NCBI GenBank assembly: GCA_002419285.1
Contig: DIFU01000019.1
Coordinates: forward strand, 1-14,658
Reading direction: 5' to 3'
Origin: Prolixibacteraceae bacterium UBA5740
GTDB lineage: Bacteria; Bacteroidota; Bacteroidia; Bacteroidales; Prolixibacteraceae
Length of the DNA: 14,658 nt
The notes under the pieces were generated by a model. The model was not told the DNA's origin. It worked only from the letters and a program-made list of their open reading frames with translations, and searched no databases. The translations under genes were made by a program, and so were the position numbers. Within the stretch, counting starts at the first letter, position 1; each line of letters starts with the position of its first letter. Shown piece after piece: positions 5,830 through 13,765 of the stretch.

Positions 5830-8823
5830 ATGAACATCGAAGATATTCATCTCTCCGACATATACAAAAAAAGAAAAACCGACCGTGACATCTTTCACGA
5901 ACTCATGCCTTACAAGGTCAAGGAGGTGCTGCTGATTGCCACCATTTACGACTCCTATTCCATTGTCAAGGAAGGCCAGATCTTTGACAAGATATTTGGG
6001 GAATATTTACAGCTAAACTTATATGCAGCCCCGCGATTCACCAGCGTGAGCACCATGGAGGAAGCCCTTCAGGTGCTGGTCAATCACACTTTCGATATCG
6101 TTATTATCATGGCAGGCCTCGACAAGGAAACGCCTCTGAAAACCGCGCAATCGATCCACAACAATAAGCCGGACATTCCCATATTATTGCTCGCAAACAA
6201 CAATGCCGACCTGAAATATTTCCAGAAAGAGGGCAACAAACTGGACTTCTTCGACAGGACATTTGTCTGGAACGGCAATTCCAATGTCTTCCTGGCAATG
6301 ATCAAGTATATCGAGGACAAAAAAAACCTGGAACCCGATACCCGCCTTGGGAACGTCAGAGTCGTGCTGCTGGTCGAAGACAGCATCCAATACTACTCAA
6401 GGTACCTCCCTATGCTATATGCAACCATCATGACCCAGACCCAGAATCTGGTGGAAGATGACTCCGCTGAAGAGTTAAACAAGATTCTTAAAATGAGAGC
6501 CCGCCCCAAGGTAATCCTCGTGAGCACTTATGAAGAAGCGGTGGAGGTAATCAGGAACTATAGAGATTACATTTTATGTGTGATTTCTGACGTGAAATTT
6601 GAAAAAAATAATGTTTCAGATGAAAATGCCGGTGTTGACTTGCTGAAATATGCCAACAAGGTCATGCATTTTCCCATACCCTTGTTGCTGCAATCACATG
6701 ATATCAGCAATGCCGAAAGGGCACACGACGTAGGAGCCGACTTTATCGATAAAAATTCTGATAGTCTGGCAATGGACATCCTGAATTTTCTTTATCGCCG
6801 CTTGGGATTTGGAAACTTTGTCTTCAAAGACCTTGACGGAACACCGCTGATGGAAGCCCACAACCTGCAGGAATTTGAGGAAATGTTCAGGATAATACCT
6901 GATTCCGTTCTTGAATATCACGGGCGCAGAAACTCATTCAGCACCTGGCTTATGGCACGTGGTGAGATAAACATGGCAGAACGGTTGAAACCATACCAGA
7001 CCGAAGATTTTGGTAGTCCCGAAGACCTGCGGCAGTTCTGCCTTGATGTATTCAGGGAAGTGCGACTCAAAAAATTACAGGGAAGAATCATCAAATTTGA
7101 CCCTGGACTGGTTTCTTCCAACAGATTTGTAATGCGTATCGGAAAAGGTTCGCTGGGAGGAAAGGGACGCGGAATGGCTTTCATGTCGAATTTTATTGAA
7201 AACATCGACTTCTCGCGCATCATTCCCGGTATGTCAATACGCATACCTGCCACCACAATCCTGGGATCCAATGAATTTGACCGATTCATTGAATCCAATA
7301 ACCTTTATGAGACAATCTACAGCACCTACGATTACGAAAATATTCGAAACCAGTTTCTTGAGGCCTGGTTCGATGATGATATCAACCAGCGCCTGATGGA
7401 GTACCTTCAGGTGATGGATATGCCTCTTGCCATCCGTTCATCCGGACTTTTTGAGGACTCTTTGCTAAGGCCATTTTCGGGGGTATACTCAACCTTTCTG
7501 ATTCCCAACAACCACCCCGACATTAATGTACGGTTCGAGCAACTCGTCACTGCAATCAAACTGGTCTATGTAAGTATCTTTACCGAATCAGCACAAATGT
7601 ACTTCGATGCAATCGACTATAAGATCGAAGAAGAAAAAATGGCTGTTATCATTCAGGAAGTTGTAGGCCATGAATATAACACACGCTTTTATCCCCATAT
7701 TTCAGGGATAGCCCAATCATACAACTATTATCCGGTCGCTTACATGGAACCTGAGGATGGTTTTTCGGTAACGGCAGTCGGATTGGGAATGTATGTGGCA
7801 GGAGGTGAGAATGCCTATCGTTTCTGCCCAAAATATCCTGCGTTGAACAACACCTCGCTATCTGCCCAGATAAGGGAGTCGCAACGCCATTTCTACGCAA
7901 TCGATATGACGCGTACAACTTTTGATTTGGTGCAGGAAGGTGAATTGGCAGCCGTAAAACGTTATCGGGTCAAGGAGGCAGAGGGAGATGGCACACTGGA
8001 AATGTGCGTATCAACCTACCATATGGAGAACGAAGAGCTGGTACCGGGAATGCCAATGCCTGGTTCACGCGTGGTTGATTTCAGCAATATACTAAAATAC
8101 AATGCCATACCTCTCGCAGAAACACTTCAGTTACTCCTCAGGCTTTTCAGGGAAGCCATGGGGACACCCGTTGAAATGGAATACTCCATCGACTTAAAAC
8201 CTGGACCCAATGGGCTACCCACCTTTTATCTGCTGCAGATTAAACCTTTGATCAGGGCTGAGGAAGAGGTTTCAATCGAGGCTGAACACCTTGACCGGGA
8301 TAACATGATCATGTATGCCGAAAGAGGGATGGGAAATGGCAAGATTGACCACATCAGGGATGTAATCTACGTTGAACCGCACCAATTCAGCAATATGATT
8401 ACCAAAGAGATCGCCCACGAGATCAGTGAATACAACAAATATTTCGAGGAGCATCAGCAGGACTATTTACTGATTGGCCCCGGGAGATGGGGTTCGAACG
8501 ATCATTTTACCGGCATCCCGGTTTATTGGGCAGGAATTTCAAGAGCCCGGATCATCGTTGAAATAGGCTTGCACAATTTCCCGTTGGAAGGTTCACTGGG
8601 TTCTCATTTCTTTCACAATGTCACCTCCATGAATGTCGGTTATTTCTGCATTCCACATAATTCAAACAACTCCTTTATAAATATGGAGATTCTCGAGAAA
8701 CAGGAAGTGATTAGGAATACCGGATACATCCGTCATATTCGATTCGGAAATCCGCTGACCATATTAATGGATGGTAGAAAACGCCAGGCCGTAATCCGGT
8801 TCAATGAGGATCAACCAGAGTAA
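5830..8823 (+). CDS. REC-REC-PPDK_N protein: receiver domains fused to a PEP-synthase-type ATP-grasp domain
   Basis: This 997-residue cytoplasmic protein has a degenerate receiver-like domain (about 32-165; M94 sits where the phosphoacceptor Asp belongs) and a second receiver domain (about 176-325) that keeps the acidic pair E183/D184, phosphoacceptor D254, S289 and K308. After a linker comes the PPDK_N/PEP-synthase ATP-grasp domain (about 425-810): LGGKGRGMAFM at 442-452, LAIRSSGLFEDS at 533-544, GLGMYVAGGE at 651-660 and LLQIKPL at 801-807, all counterparts of the ATP site of PpsA. A distinct C-terminal module (about 875-980) carries GPGRWGS at 883-889 and GSHFFHN at 924-930. The GGxTxHAA phosphohistidine motif and the PEP/pyruvate barrel are absent, so canonical PEP synthase activity is unlikely despite the common product name. 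It follows korAB after a strong terminator, so it has its own transcript. The actual reaction is unknown. Confidence 0.85.
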   Translation: MNIEDIHLSDIYKKRKTDRDIFHELMPYKVKEVLLIATIYDSYSIVKEGQIFDKIFGEYLQLNLYAAPRFTSVSTMEEALQVLVNHTFDIVIIMAGLDKETPLKTAQSIHNNKPDIPILLLANNNADLKYFQKEGNKLDFFDRTFVWNGNSNVFLAMIKYIEDKKNLEPDTRLGNVRVVLLVEDSIQYYSRYLPMLYATIMTQTQNLVEDDSAEELNKILKMRARPKVILVSTYEEAVEVIRNYRDYILCVISDVKFEKNNVSDENAGVDLLKYANKVMHFPIPLLLQSHDISNAERAHDVGADFIDKNSDSLAMDILNFLYRRLGFGNFVFKDLDGTPLMEAHNLQEFEEMFRIIPDSVLEYHGRRNSFSTWLMARGEINMAERLKPYQTEDFGSPEDLRQFCLDVFREVRLKKLQGRIIKFDPGLVSSNRFVMRIGKGSLGGKGRGMAFMSNFIENIDFSRIIPGMSIRIPATTILGSNEFDRFIESNNLYETIYSTYDYENIRNQFLEAWFDDDINQRLMEYLQVMDMPLAIRSSGLFEDSLLRPFSGVYSTFLIPNNHPDINVRFEQLVTAIKLVYVSIFTESAQMYFDAIDYKIEEEKMAVIIQEVVGHEYNTRFYPHISGIAQSYNYYPVAYMEPEDGFSVTAVGLGMYVAGGENAYRFCPKYPALNNTSLSAQIRESQRHFYAIDMTRTTFDLVQEGELAAVKRYRVKEAEGDGTLEMCVSTYHMENEELVPGMPMPGSRVVDFSNILKYNAIPLAETLQLLLRLFREAMGTPVEMEYSIDLKPGPNGLPTFYLLQIKPLIRAEEEVSIEAEHLDRDNMIMYAERGMGNGKIDHIRDVIYVEPHQFSNMITKEIAHEISEYNKYFEEHQQDYLLIGPGRWGSNDHFTGIPVYWAGISRARIIVEIGLHNFPLEGSLGSHFFHNVTSMNVGYFCIPHNSNNSFINMEILEKQEVIRNTGYIRHIRFGNPLTILMDGRKRQAVIRFNEDQPE

Positions 8824-9569
8824 TTACCAGTGGAATTCCAAATATCATAAGCCCGCAATGCCTGCAAAACAAGCATTTCGTAACCGTTTTTAACCTGTGC
8901 CTGATGGTCAAGGCCTTCCTGAAGAAAAGAAGTGATGGGAGGATTATATACCAGATCGTATAATAAATGACGATCGGTAATCCATTGATACGGCACATCA
9001 GGTTTCGAAGAGCTATCAGGATAAGTACCCAGCGGGGTGGTATTGATCAGAATGGTATGTTCCTGCATAATCTCCTCTGTAATACCGGCATAGATCAGGC
9101 CATTTGACACACTGCGTGAAACCAATGTGGAGGTAATCCCCAGTTTATCGAGGGCATGTACAACTGCCCTGGATGCCCCGCCTGTCCCCAACACGAGCGC
9201 CTTCTGATGATGGGATTTTAACAGTGGCAATAAACTGGTTCTAAAGCCATATTCGTCGGTATTAAAACCTTTCAAATTTGGCTTTCCTCCAGAAGACCGA
9301 TGAATTACAACCGTGTTAACGGCACCGATATTCACTGCAACCTCATCGAGTTCATCCAAAAATGGAATTATAGCGGTTTTATAGGGTATGGTCACATTCA
9401 GGCCAACCAGGTCCGGATGTTTTAAAATCAGCTCTTCGACCAAATCAATGGAGGGAATTTCAAAATTCAGGTATTGTTCAGCCTTGCCCTCTTTGGCAAA
9501 TTTTTCGGTAAAGAAGTTACGTGAAAATGAATGCCCCAATGGAAAACCGACCAATCCAAAGGTTCTCAT
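8811..9569 (-). CDS. aroE: Shikimate dehydrogenase
   Basis: AroE reduces 3-dehydroshikimate to shikimate with NADPH in the chorismate pathway. The substrate-site residues are all present in 252 residues: S14 and S16 (GHSFSRNF), the catalytic K64 (NVTIPYK), N85 (GAVNTV), the catalytic D105 (NTDEYGF) and Q236 (LVLQALRAYDIW). The Rossmann glycine motif GTGGASRA is at 128-135. Instead of the common NATSxGM the enzyme has NTTPLGT near 176-182, a frequent variant in Bacteroidota. Length is slightly below the usual 265-280, typical of compact versions. The start codon overlaps the stop of the upstream DUF368 gene as ATGA, with AAAGGAAAAGG just upstream as ribosome-binding sequence, so the two are translationally coupled. 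Its 3' end overlaps the convergent plus-strand gene by 13 bases. Confidence 0.95.
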   Translation of the reverse strand: MRTFGLVGFPLGHSFSRNFFTEKFAKEGKAEQYLNFEIPSIDLVEELILKHPDLVGLNVTIPYKTAIIPFLDELDEVAVNIGAVNTVVIHRSSGGKPNLKGFNTDEYGFRTSLLPLLKSHHQKALVLGTGGASRAVVHALDKLGITSTLVSRSVSNGLIYAGITEEIMQEHTILINTTPLGTYPDSSSKPDVPYQWITDRHLLYDLVYNPPITSFLQEGLDHQAQVKNGYEMLVLQALRAYDIWNSTGNYSG

Positions 9570-10504
9570 GCCTTTTCCTTTTTGTTTCCGGTAAACCCTT
9601 CAATCACGAAAATAAGCACAAATCCAGTAAGGGCCAGAACAAGTGCCCCAGCCAGAAGAGAAGGCTTATTGCTAACTACCTCATAGGTCCCTGGCAGGAC
9701 ATTCTCTTCGATTAAAGGTCTGACTAAACCATGGCGGTCGGTGAAAGTTTCCACCACGTGCTTCCATGGCCAAACCTTGTTCAATGAACCAACCATAAAA
9801 CCAGCCAATAATCCGATAGTCAGGTCGTGATATTTTCTAAAAAGCCACGAGAGAAAATTTGAAAACAGGATTATGCTGATGCCGGCACCCAGAAGAAAAA
9901 CCAGAATAACCGGAATATTAAAGTCACTGACTGCCTGCAGGATAAAGCGGTACATTCCAAGTAACACAAGTATAAAGCTACCGCTAATGCCAGGCAGGAT
10001 CATGGCACAAATGGCGATTGCTCCAGAAAGGAATATGAACCCATAAGTTGTGTTAGCCTCGGCAGGTGTCAATATCGTAATCACATAAGCGATTACTGCA
10101 CCGGCAACTGTGATCAAAACTATTCCTGCATTCCATTTCTTGACATATCTTACAACATAGATTGCCGAAGCCACGATCAATCCAAAGAAAAAGGACCACA
10201 CCAGTACCGGATAGGATTCCAATAGGTACTCCATCAATTTGGCCAGGGAAAGGATGCTGATAAAGATTCCCGCAACCAGGCTTATCAGAAAATTACCATT
10301 GATTGCAGTCCAGAACTCACTTATCTTACCTCGCAATAAAAGTTTTAGCGAGGCGGGGTTTATCGACTTGATTGAGTTGATCAATTCTTCGTATATTCCG
10401 GTAATAAATGCGATGGTACCACCCGAAACTCCCGGAATCACATCGGCAGCTCCCATAGCCATCCCCCGGAGGGTAATCATTAAATAATCCTTTAAAGATC
10501 TCAT
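9566..10504 (-). CDS. DUF368 family polyprenyl-phosphate transporter (PopT-type)
   Basis: This 312-residue inner-membrane protein has about eight hydrophobic segments. The family signature occurs twice, as PGVSGGT at 24-30 and PGISGSF at 171-177, showing an internal duplication typical of transporters with inverted-repeat topology. DUF368 proteins (PopT) have been shown in other bacteria to return undecaprenyl phosphate across the cytoplasmic membrane for reuse in cell-wall and surface-polymer synthesis; that role is transferred here by family membership. The C-terminus is short and basic (NKKEKA), fitting a cytoplasmic tail. The gene lies 107 bases after the TPR gene and overlaps aroE by four bases. 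The pairing with aroE probably reflects an inherited gene order rather than a shared pathway. No Shine-Dalgarno is visible. Confidence 0.88.
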   Translation of the reverse strand: MRSLKDYLMITLRGMAMGAADVIPGVSGGTIAFITGIYEELINSIKSINPASLKLLLRGKISEFWTAINGNFLISLVAGIFISILSLAKLMEYLLESYPVLVWSFFFGLIVASAIYVVRYVKKWNAGIVLITVAGAVIAYVITILTPAEANTTYGFIFLSGAIAICAMILPGISGSFILVLLGMYRFILQAVSDFNIPVILVFLLGAGISIILFSNFLSWLFRKYHDLTIGLLAGFMVGSLNKVWPWKHVVETFTDRHGLVRPLIEENVLPGTYEVVSNKPSLLAGALVLALTGFVLIFVIEGFTGNKKEKA

Positions 10505-10525
10505 ATAAAGAAGACTTAAAACTAA

Positions 10526-10553
10526 ACCCGCGCATATTTCCGATAACGCGGGT
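10526..10553 (-). terminator. Stem-loop between the TPR and DUF368 genes (weak terminator or processing site)
   Basis: ACCCGCG (10526-10532) and CGCGGGT (10547-10553) form a GC-rich 7-base-pair stem with a 14-base loop. In the direction of the minus-strand transcript it is followed by TTAGTTTT, a weak U-tract. It lies 58 bases after the TPR stop and 21 bases before the DUF368 start, so it may terminate part of the TPR transcript or stabilise a processed end. The interrupted U-run makes full termination doubtful. Confidence 0.5.
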
Positions 10554-10611
10554 CTAAAGAATAATTTGTAATGTCATTAATCCTGGAATGCCTCGTTGCA
10601 TAAAGCCATCC

Positions 10612-12027
10612 CTATTTATGTGGTTTATACGCCTTGATTAACCTGCGAACAGAGTCGTTCTGTGCAGCTTTTGGAAAAACTTCAAATAAACCCTTATGGA
10701 GATTGAAGTCTAATTTAAGAGCAGTTTCCAACTGACCAACCGCTTCCGATTCATAATTGCGTTCCAAAAGGTAAGCTGCAAGGTGGTATTTAAGGACAGC
10801 GCTATTGATGTTGTGGCGGTTCCCTTTTTTAAGAATTCCGATTGCATCATCCACCTTTCCCCTGCTATGAAGGAATTCAGCAAAATAGATCCACAGCTCT
10901 AGATTGGCCGGATCAAGGGCGGTTGCTCGTTTAAAGGCAGCCCGCGCCTCTCCTTCCTGGTTGATTTCAGCCAATACCCTGCCCAACGAAAACCAATAAT
11001 CGGGATTATCGCCTTCAATTGATATCGCATTTTTGATCATTCGAATACTTTCCTGGTGATTCCTTTCCATCCAATAAATGAGTCCTGAGGAAAACCAGGC
11101 AATGTCGTTGAGTGGATTCTGGGCTGATGCCTTTTGGTAGAACCTGAGTGCCATCTTATTGCGCCCCATATTAAGGTAACATTCACCTATATAGCAAAAT
11201 GCATCATCGTTGTCGGGATCGAGTTTCAGATACTCCCGATAGGCTGTTATGGCCTCTTTGTAACGTTCGAGGTTTGCCAATGAATTCGCCTTGTTGAAAA
11301 GTGCCTGAAATAAGGAATTACTCAGCACCAGCGTATAATCATATGCCTCAATTGCTTTGGCGTAATCGCCAGTTCTATTGTAGGCGATTCCCAGATTAAA
11401 CCAGACAGAAGCATTAAATGGGTCAATATCAAGGTAAAGGTTATAATAATGGATACTTTTATCCGACGATCCCAGCTGGTCATGAAAATAGCCCAAATCG
11501 TACAGGACCATTTCATTTTCAGGATTATGAAGGAATGCCCTTTCGAAATAATCGACAGCTCTTTTCTGGTCGCCATAAGATATAAAGGATGTACCGATAT
11601 GGTATAAAACATCATCGGCGTCCTGACCTGCAAGAAGAATGGCCTTTTCGAAATACTCAACGGCTTCATCCTCCTCTTCCAGAATCAGAAGGGCAGCACC
11701 CTTGAGAAGAAAAACTTCCGCATTCTGACTATCCAGCTGGACAATCGTTTGAAGTTCGGACAATGCGGTATTTGCATCACCATTATTGATCAGTGACTGA
11801 ACAAGCCTGATTCGCAATGCCAAAGCGTCCGGATGGATATCCAGTGCATGATTCAATGCGATCTCGGCCATATCGAAATCACCTTCAATGATCAGGGAAT
11901 CAATGATATCATCAAAATCATTGACGTCGAAATAACCAAGACGGCCATTCTCCAACGATTCCCTGAACCGTTGTAAAATCTCGAAGGCATCGGATTGTTC
12001 CTTGTAATTACTGTCGAAGTCTCTCAT
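10612..12027 (-). CDS. Tetratricopeptide repeat protein, about 12 TPR units
   Basis: The 471-residue protein is nearly all TPR. Units can be laid out in an almost unbroken 34-residue register from about residue 35 to 441 (starts near 35, 68, 102, 138, 172, 206, 240, 274, 308, 342, 376 and 410). Typical examples are WFNLGIAYNRTGDYAKAIEAY (209-229, the first 20 sufficing to show the consensus W/G/Y/A positions) and the D-P turns at 202-203, 270-271 and 372-373. There is no signal peptide or membrane segment, and the N-terminal 30 residues are acidic, so a cytoplasmic protein-binding scaffold is expected; the partner is unknown. It is the first gene of a minus-strand group followed by the DUF368 transporter and aroE. 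A perfect TAnnTTTG box sits 16 bases before its start, so it probably has its own promoter despite the DUF4301 gene ending only 49 bases upstream. Confidence 0.88.
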   Translation of the reverse strand: MRDFDSNYKEQSDAFEILQRFRESLENGRLGYFDVNDFDDIIDSLIIEGDFDMAEIALNHALDIHPDALALRIRLVQSLINNGDANTALSELQTIVQLDSQNAEVFLLKGAALLILEEEDEAVEYFEKAILLAGQDADDVLYHIGTSFISYGDQKRAVDYFERAFLHNPENEMVLYDLGYFHDQLGSSDKSIHYYNLYLDIDPFNASVWFNLGIAYNRTGDYAKAIEAYDYTLVLSNSLFQALFNKANSLANLERYKEAITAYREYLKLDPDNDDAFCYIGECYLNMGRNKMALRFYQKASAQNPLNDIAWFSSGLIYWMERNHQESIRMIKNAISIEGDNPDYWFSLGRVLAEINQEGEARAAFKRATALDPANLELWIYFAEFLHSRGKVDDAIGILKKGNRHNINSAVLKYHLAAYLLERNYESEAVGQLETALKLDFNLHKGLFEVFPKAAQNDSVRRLIKAYKPHK

Positions 12028-12042
12028 ATATCAAATATGCCG

Positions 12043-12050
12043 CAAAGTTA
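12043..12050 (-). promoter_or_regulatory. Predicted -7 box for the TPR-DUF368-aroE group
   Basis: The minus strand reads TAACTTTG, an exact TAnnTTTG match, ending 16 bases before the TPR start at 12027. The leader would be only about 9 bases. No TTTG is seen at -33 spacing, so the call rests on one box and its position in the short gap after the DUF4301 gene. Confidence 0.42.
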
Positions 12051-12076
12051 TAAAAAGAGATGATATAAATTACGGG

Positions 12077-13606
12077 TTACTGATGTTGGTCCCGCAACAG
12101 ATCATTGACGGTCTTTACCGGATTAAATGTTTCAACCGGAACTTCCACGAAAAGCGTATTCCAATCGCTCATAGCACCATTCCATAACCCTGGCAACTCC
12201 AGTGCTTTCAGCTCTTTCCCGTCTTTCGACTTGGTAGAGATGAAACCGGTGAGAGGGTCGGTAAACTGCATCAGGTCATACTTTTCGCCTTTATAATTTT
12301 TTAACCCACATACCAGATCAACCGGATTGAAGTGGGTGGCATGCTTCGCAATTTTCGCCTGAACAGGATTACCATGGTCTATTTGGACACTTTCCGCAAT
12401 TTGAAGGGATACGGTTCCGTCACTGTTCATTGCCCAGAAAGGTCCACCGCCAGGTTCACCCTCGTTTCTGACCATCCCGCAAACGCGTATTGGACGATTG
12501 TATTTTTCCTTCAGATAATGATACAGCTCCTCTTTCTCGGTATAATACTGATTTTCGGCAGGCTTAACATTCAATGTATTTTCAAGGAAGTTGGCGGCTT
12601 CGGCCAGAAATCCGCTTTCCAATGCGGTCGGATGTTTTTCGTTTAATTGCTGCTGATATTCAAAGATATGCTTCTGGTAAGAAAGAAGGACACCGGCGAG
12701 AGCCTTTTTATAGGTATAAGTAATTGGCTTTAGCCGATCGGGAACCACGTTGTCGATATTCTTGATAAAAATCAGGTCATTATCCAGGTCATTAAGGTTC
12801 GACAACAAGGCGCCATGACCTCCCGGTCTAAACAGCAATGAACCGTCTTTTTCGCGGAATGGTTCATTGTCAGGGGTAACCGCAATAGTATCGGTTGAAG
12901 GTTTTTGTTCACTGAAAGAGATATCAAGGACAACCCCTGATTCCTTCTCAAACCCGGGCCTAACAGCCTCCAGCAGACTCTCAAACCCCGAACGATGCTC
13001 AGGTGAAACCGTAAAATGAAGTCTGACTAACCCATGGCTATCTTTGGCATAAACTGCTCCTTCAGCCAGGTGTTCCTCAAAAGGCGTCCTGGAATAACCT
13101 GCATACTGGTGAAACTGAAGCAACCCTTTGGGAAGGTTCCCATAGTTGAGCCCTTTGGTTGTAAGAAGACATGTCAGGACATTTAGAAGGTTTACCTGCT
13201 TTTGATTACGCTTCAAGGCTTTTCTTAAATCACCATAAAAGGCGAAATCAGAAATTCTGTCCATAAATTCCCTTACATCCTTTGAAGAGGATAATACCTC
13301 CGCTTCCGGCTTTCCGGCCATAAGATCTTCCATCGCCGAAAAGAGCGCCTTGAACATGCGGCTCGCAGCTCCGGAGGCTGGAACAAACTTCAGGATGGAA
13401 ATGCCATCCAGGGCCTTTTGCTCAAATATATCAACGAATTTTTCAATCTGCGTGTGGTCAAGCTGTAATATGCCGTTACCTACCGAAGCTGCATCCACAA
13501 CCTGCAGATATGGAAAGCCCGAACGAAAACTTTCAATCTGTTTCACTACCTCCTCGAGAAGACTTCCGCGATTGGCAATCTGTAACTCATCTTGTTTTGA
13601 AAACAT
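12077..13606 (-). CDS. DUF4301 family protein; motifs suggest a UDPGP-like sugar nucleotidyltransferase
   Basis: The 509-residue protein matches what I know of DUF4301, a Bacteroidota-centred family without assigned function. Several ordered motifs resemble UTP:sugar-1-phosphate uridylyltransferases of the UDPGP family: PASGAASRMFK (76-86) where those enzymes have the GGxGTxxGxxxPK loop; RPGGHGALLSNL (260-271) like PPGHGxxxxSL; FIKNIDNV (280-287) like FVxNxDNL; and GGGPF with DGTVSLQIAES (386-406) like the KGGTL...EGKVxLLEIAQ segment, then HFNPVDLV (425-432) like FNTNNLW. This comparison is from memory of family consensus, not an alignment. No signal peptide or membrane segment is visible, so it is cytoplasmic. 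It is divergently placed to the radical SAM gene. Upstream, TATTTTTA at 13625-13632 (minus strand) is a near -7 box. Family assignment is firm; the enzymatic role is inference. Confidence 0.82.
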   Translation of the reverse strand: MFSKQDELQIANRGSLLEEVVKQIESFRSGFPYLQVVDAASVGNGILQLDHTQIEKFVDIFEQKALDGISILKFVPASGAASRMFKALFSAMEDLMAGKPEAEVLSSSKDVREFMDRISDFAFYGDLRKALKRNQKQVNLLNVLTCLLTTKGLNYGNLPKGLLQFHQYAGYSRTPFEEHLAEGAVYAKDSHGLVRLHFTVSPEHRSGFESLLEAVRPGFEKESGVVLDISFSEQKPSTDTIAVTPDNEPFREKDGSLLFRPGGHGALLSNLNDLDNDLIFIKNIDNVVPDRLKPITYTYKKALAGVLLSYQKHIFEYQQQLNEKHPTALESGFLAEAANFLENTLNVKPAENQYYTEKEELYHYLKEKYNRPIRVCGMVRNEGEPGGGPFWAMNSDGTVSLQIAESVQIDHGNPVQAKIAKHATHFNPVDLVCGLKNYKGEKYDLMQFTDPLTGFISTKSKDGKELKALELPGLWNGAMSDWNTLFVEVPVETFNPVKTVNDLLRDQHQ

Positions 13607-13646
13607 ATCAGTGAATTTTTGTATTAAAAATAGTTCTTTTAACTGA

Positions 13647-13663
13647 CCAAATGCCCGATTTGG
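13647..13663. repeat. Perfect dyad between the divergent DUF4301 and radical SAM genes
   Basis: CCAAAT and ATTTGG flank the 5-base spacer GCCCG, a perfect 6+6 inverted repeat in the 159-base divergent region. It contains TTTG on both strands, so it could supply -33-like elements or be an operator. No TAnnTTTG box lies exactly 19 bases from either TTTG. It is too short and lacks a T-run for a terminator. Confidence 0.3.
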
Positions 13664-13733
13664 CTTGATTTACGGGTAAAGTTTTCAAATGACTTTTCAA
13701 CACCGGGCCCTGATGGGCTGTTTTAGAATTAAT

Positions 13734-13741
13734 TACCTTTG
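13734..13741 (+). promoter_or_regulatory. Predicted -7 box for the radical SAM gene
   Basis: TACCTTTG matches TAnnTTTG exactly and ends 24 bases before the ATG at 13766, giving a predicted leader of about 18 bases. No TTTG is found at the expected -33 position (13711-13714). Confidence 0.45.
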
Positions 13742-13765
13742 CCGGTCGGAAAAGTATCTATCATC

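Noticed and set aside
5830..8823. Calling the 997-residue protein phosphoenolpyruvate synthase (ppsA)
   Set aside because: The ATP-grasp part matches, but the phosphohistidine motif and the PEP/pyruvate barrel are missing and two receiver-like domains are added.
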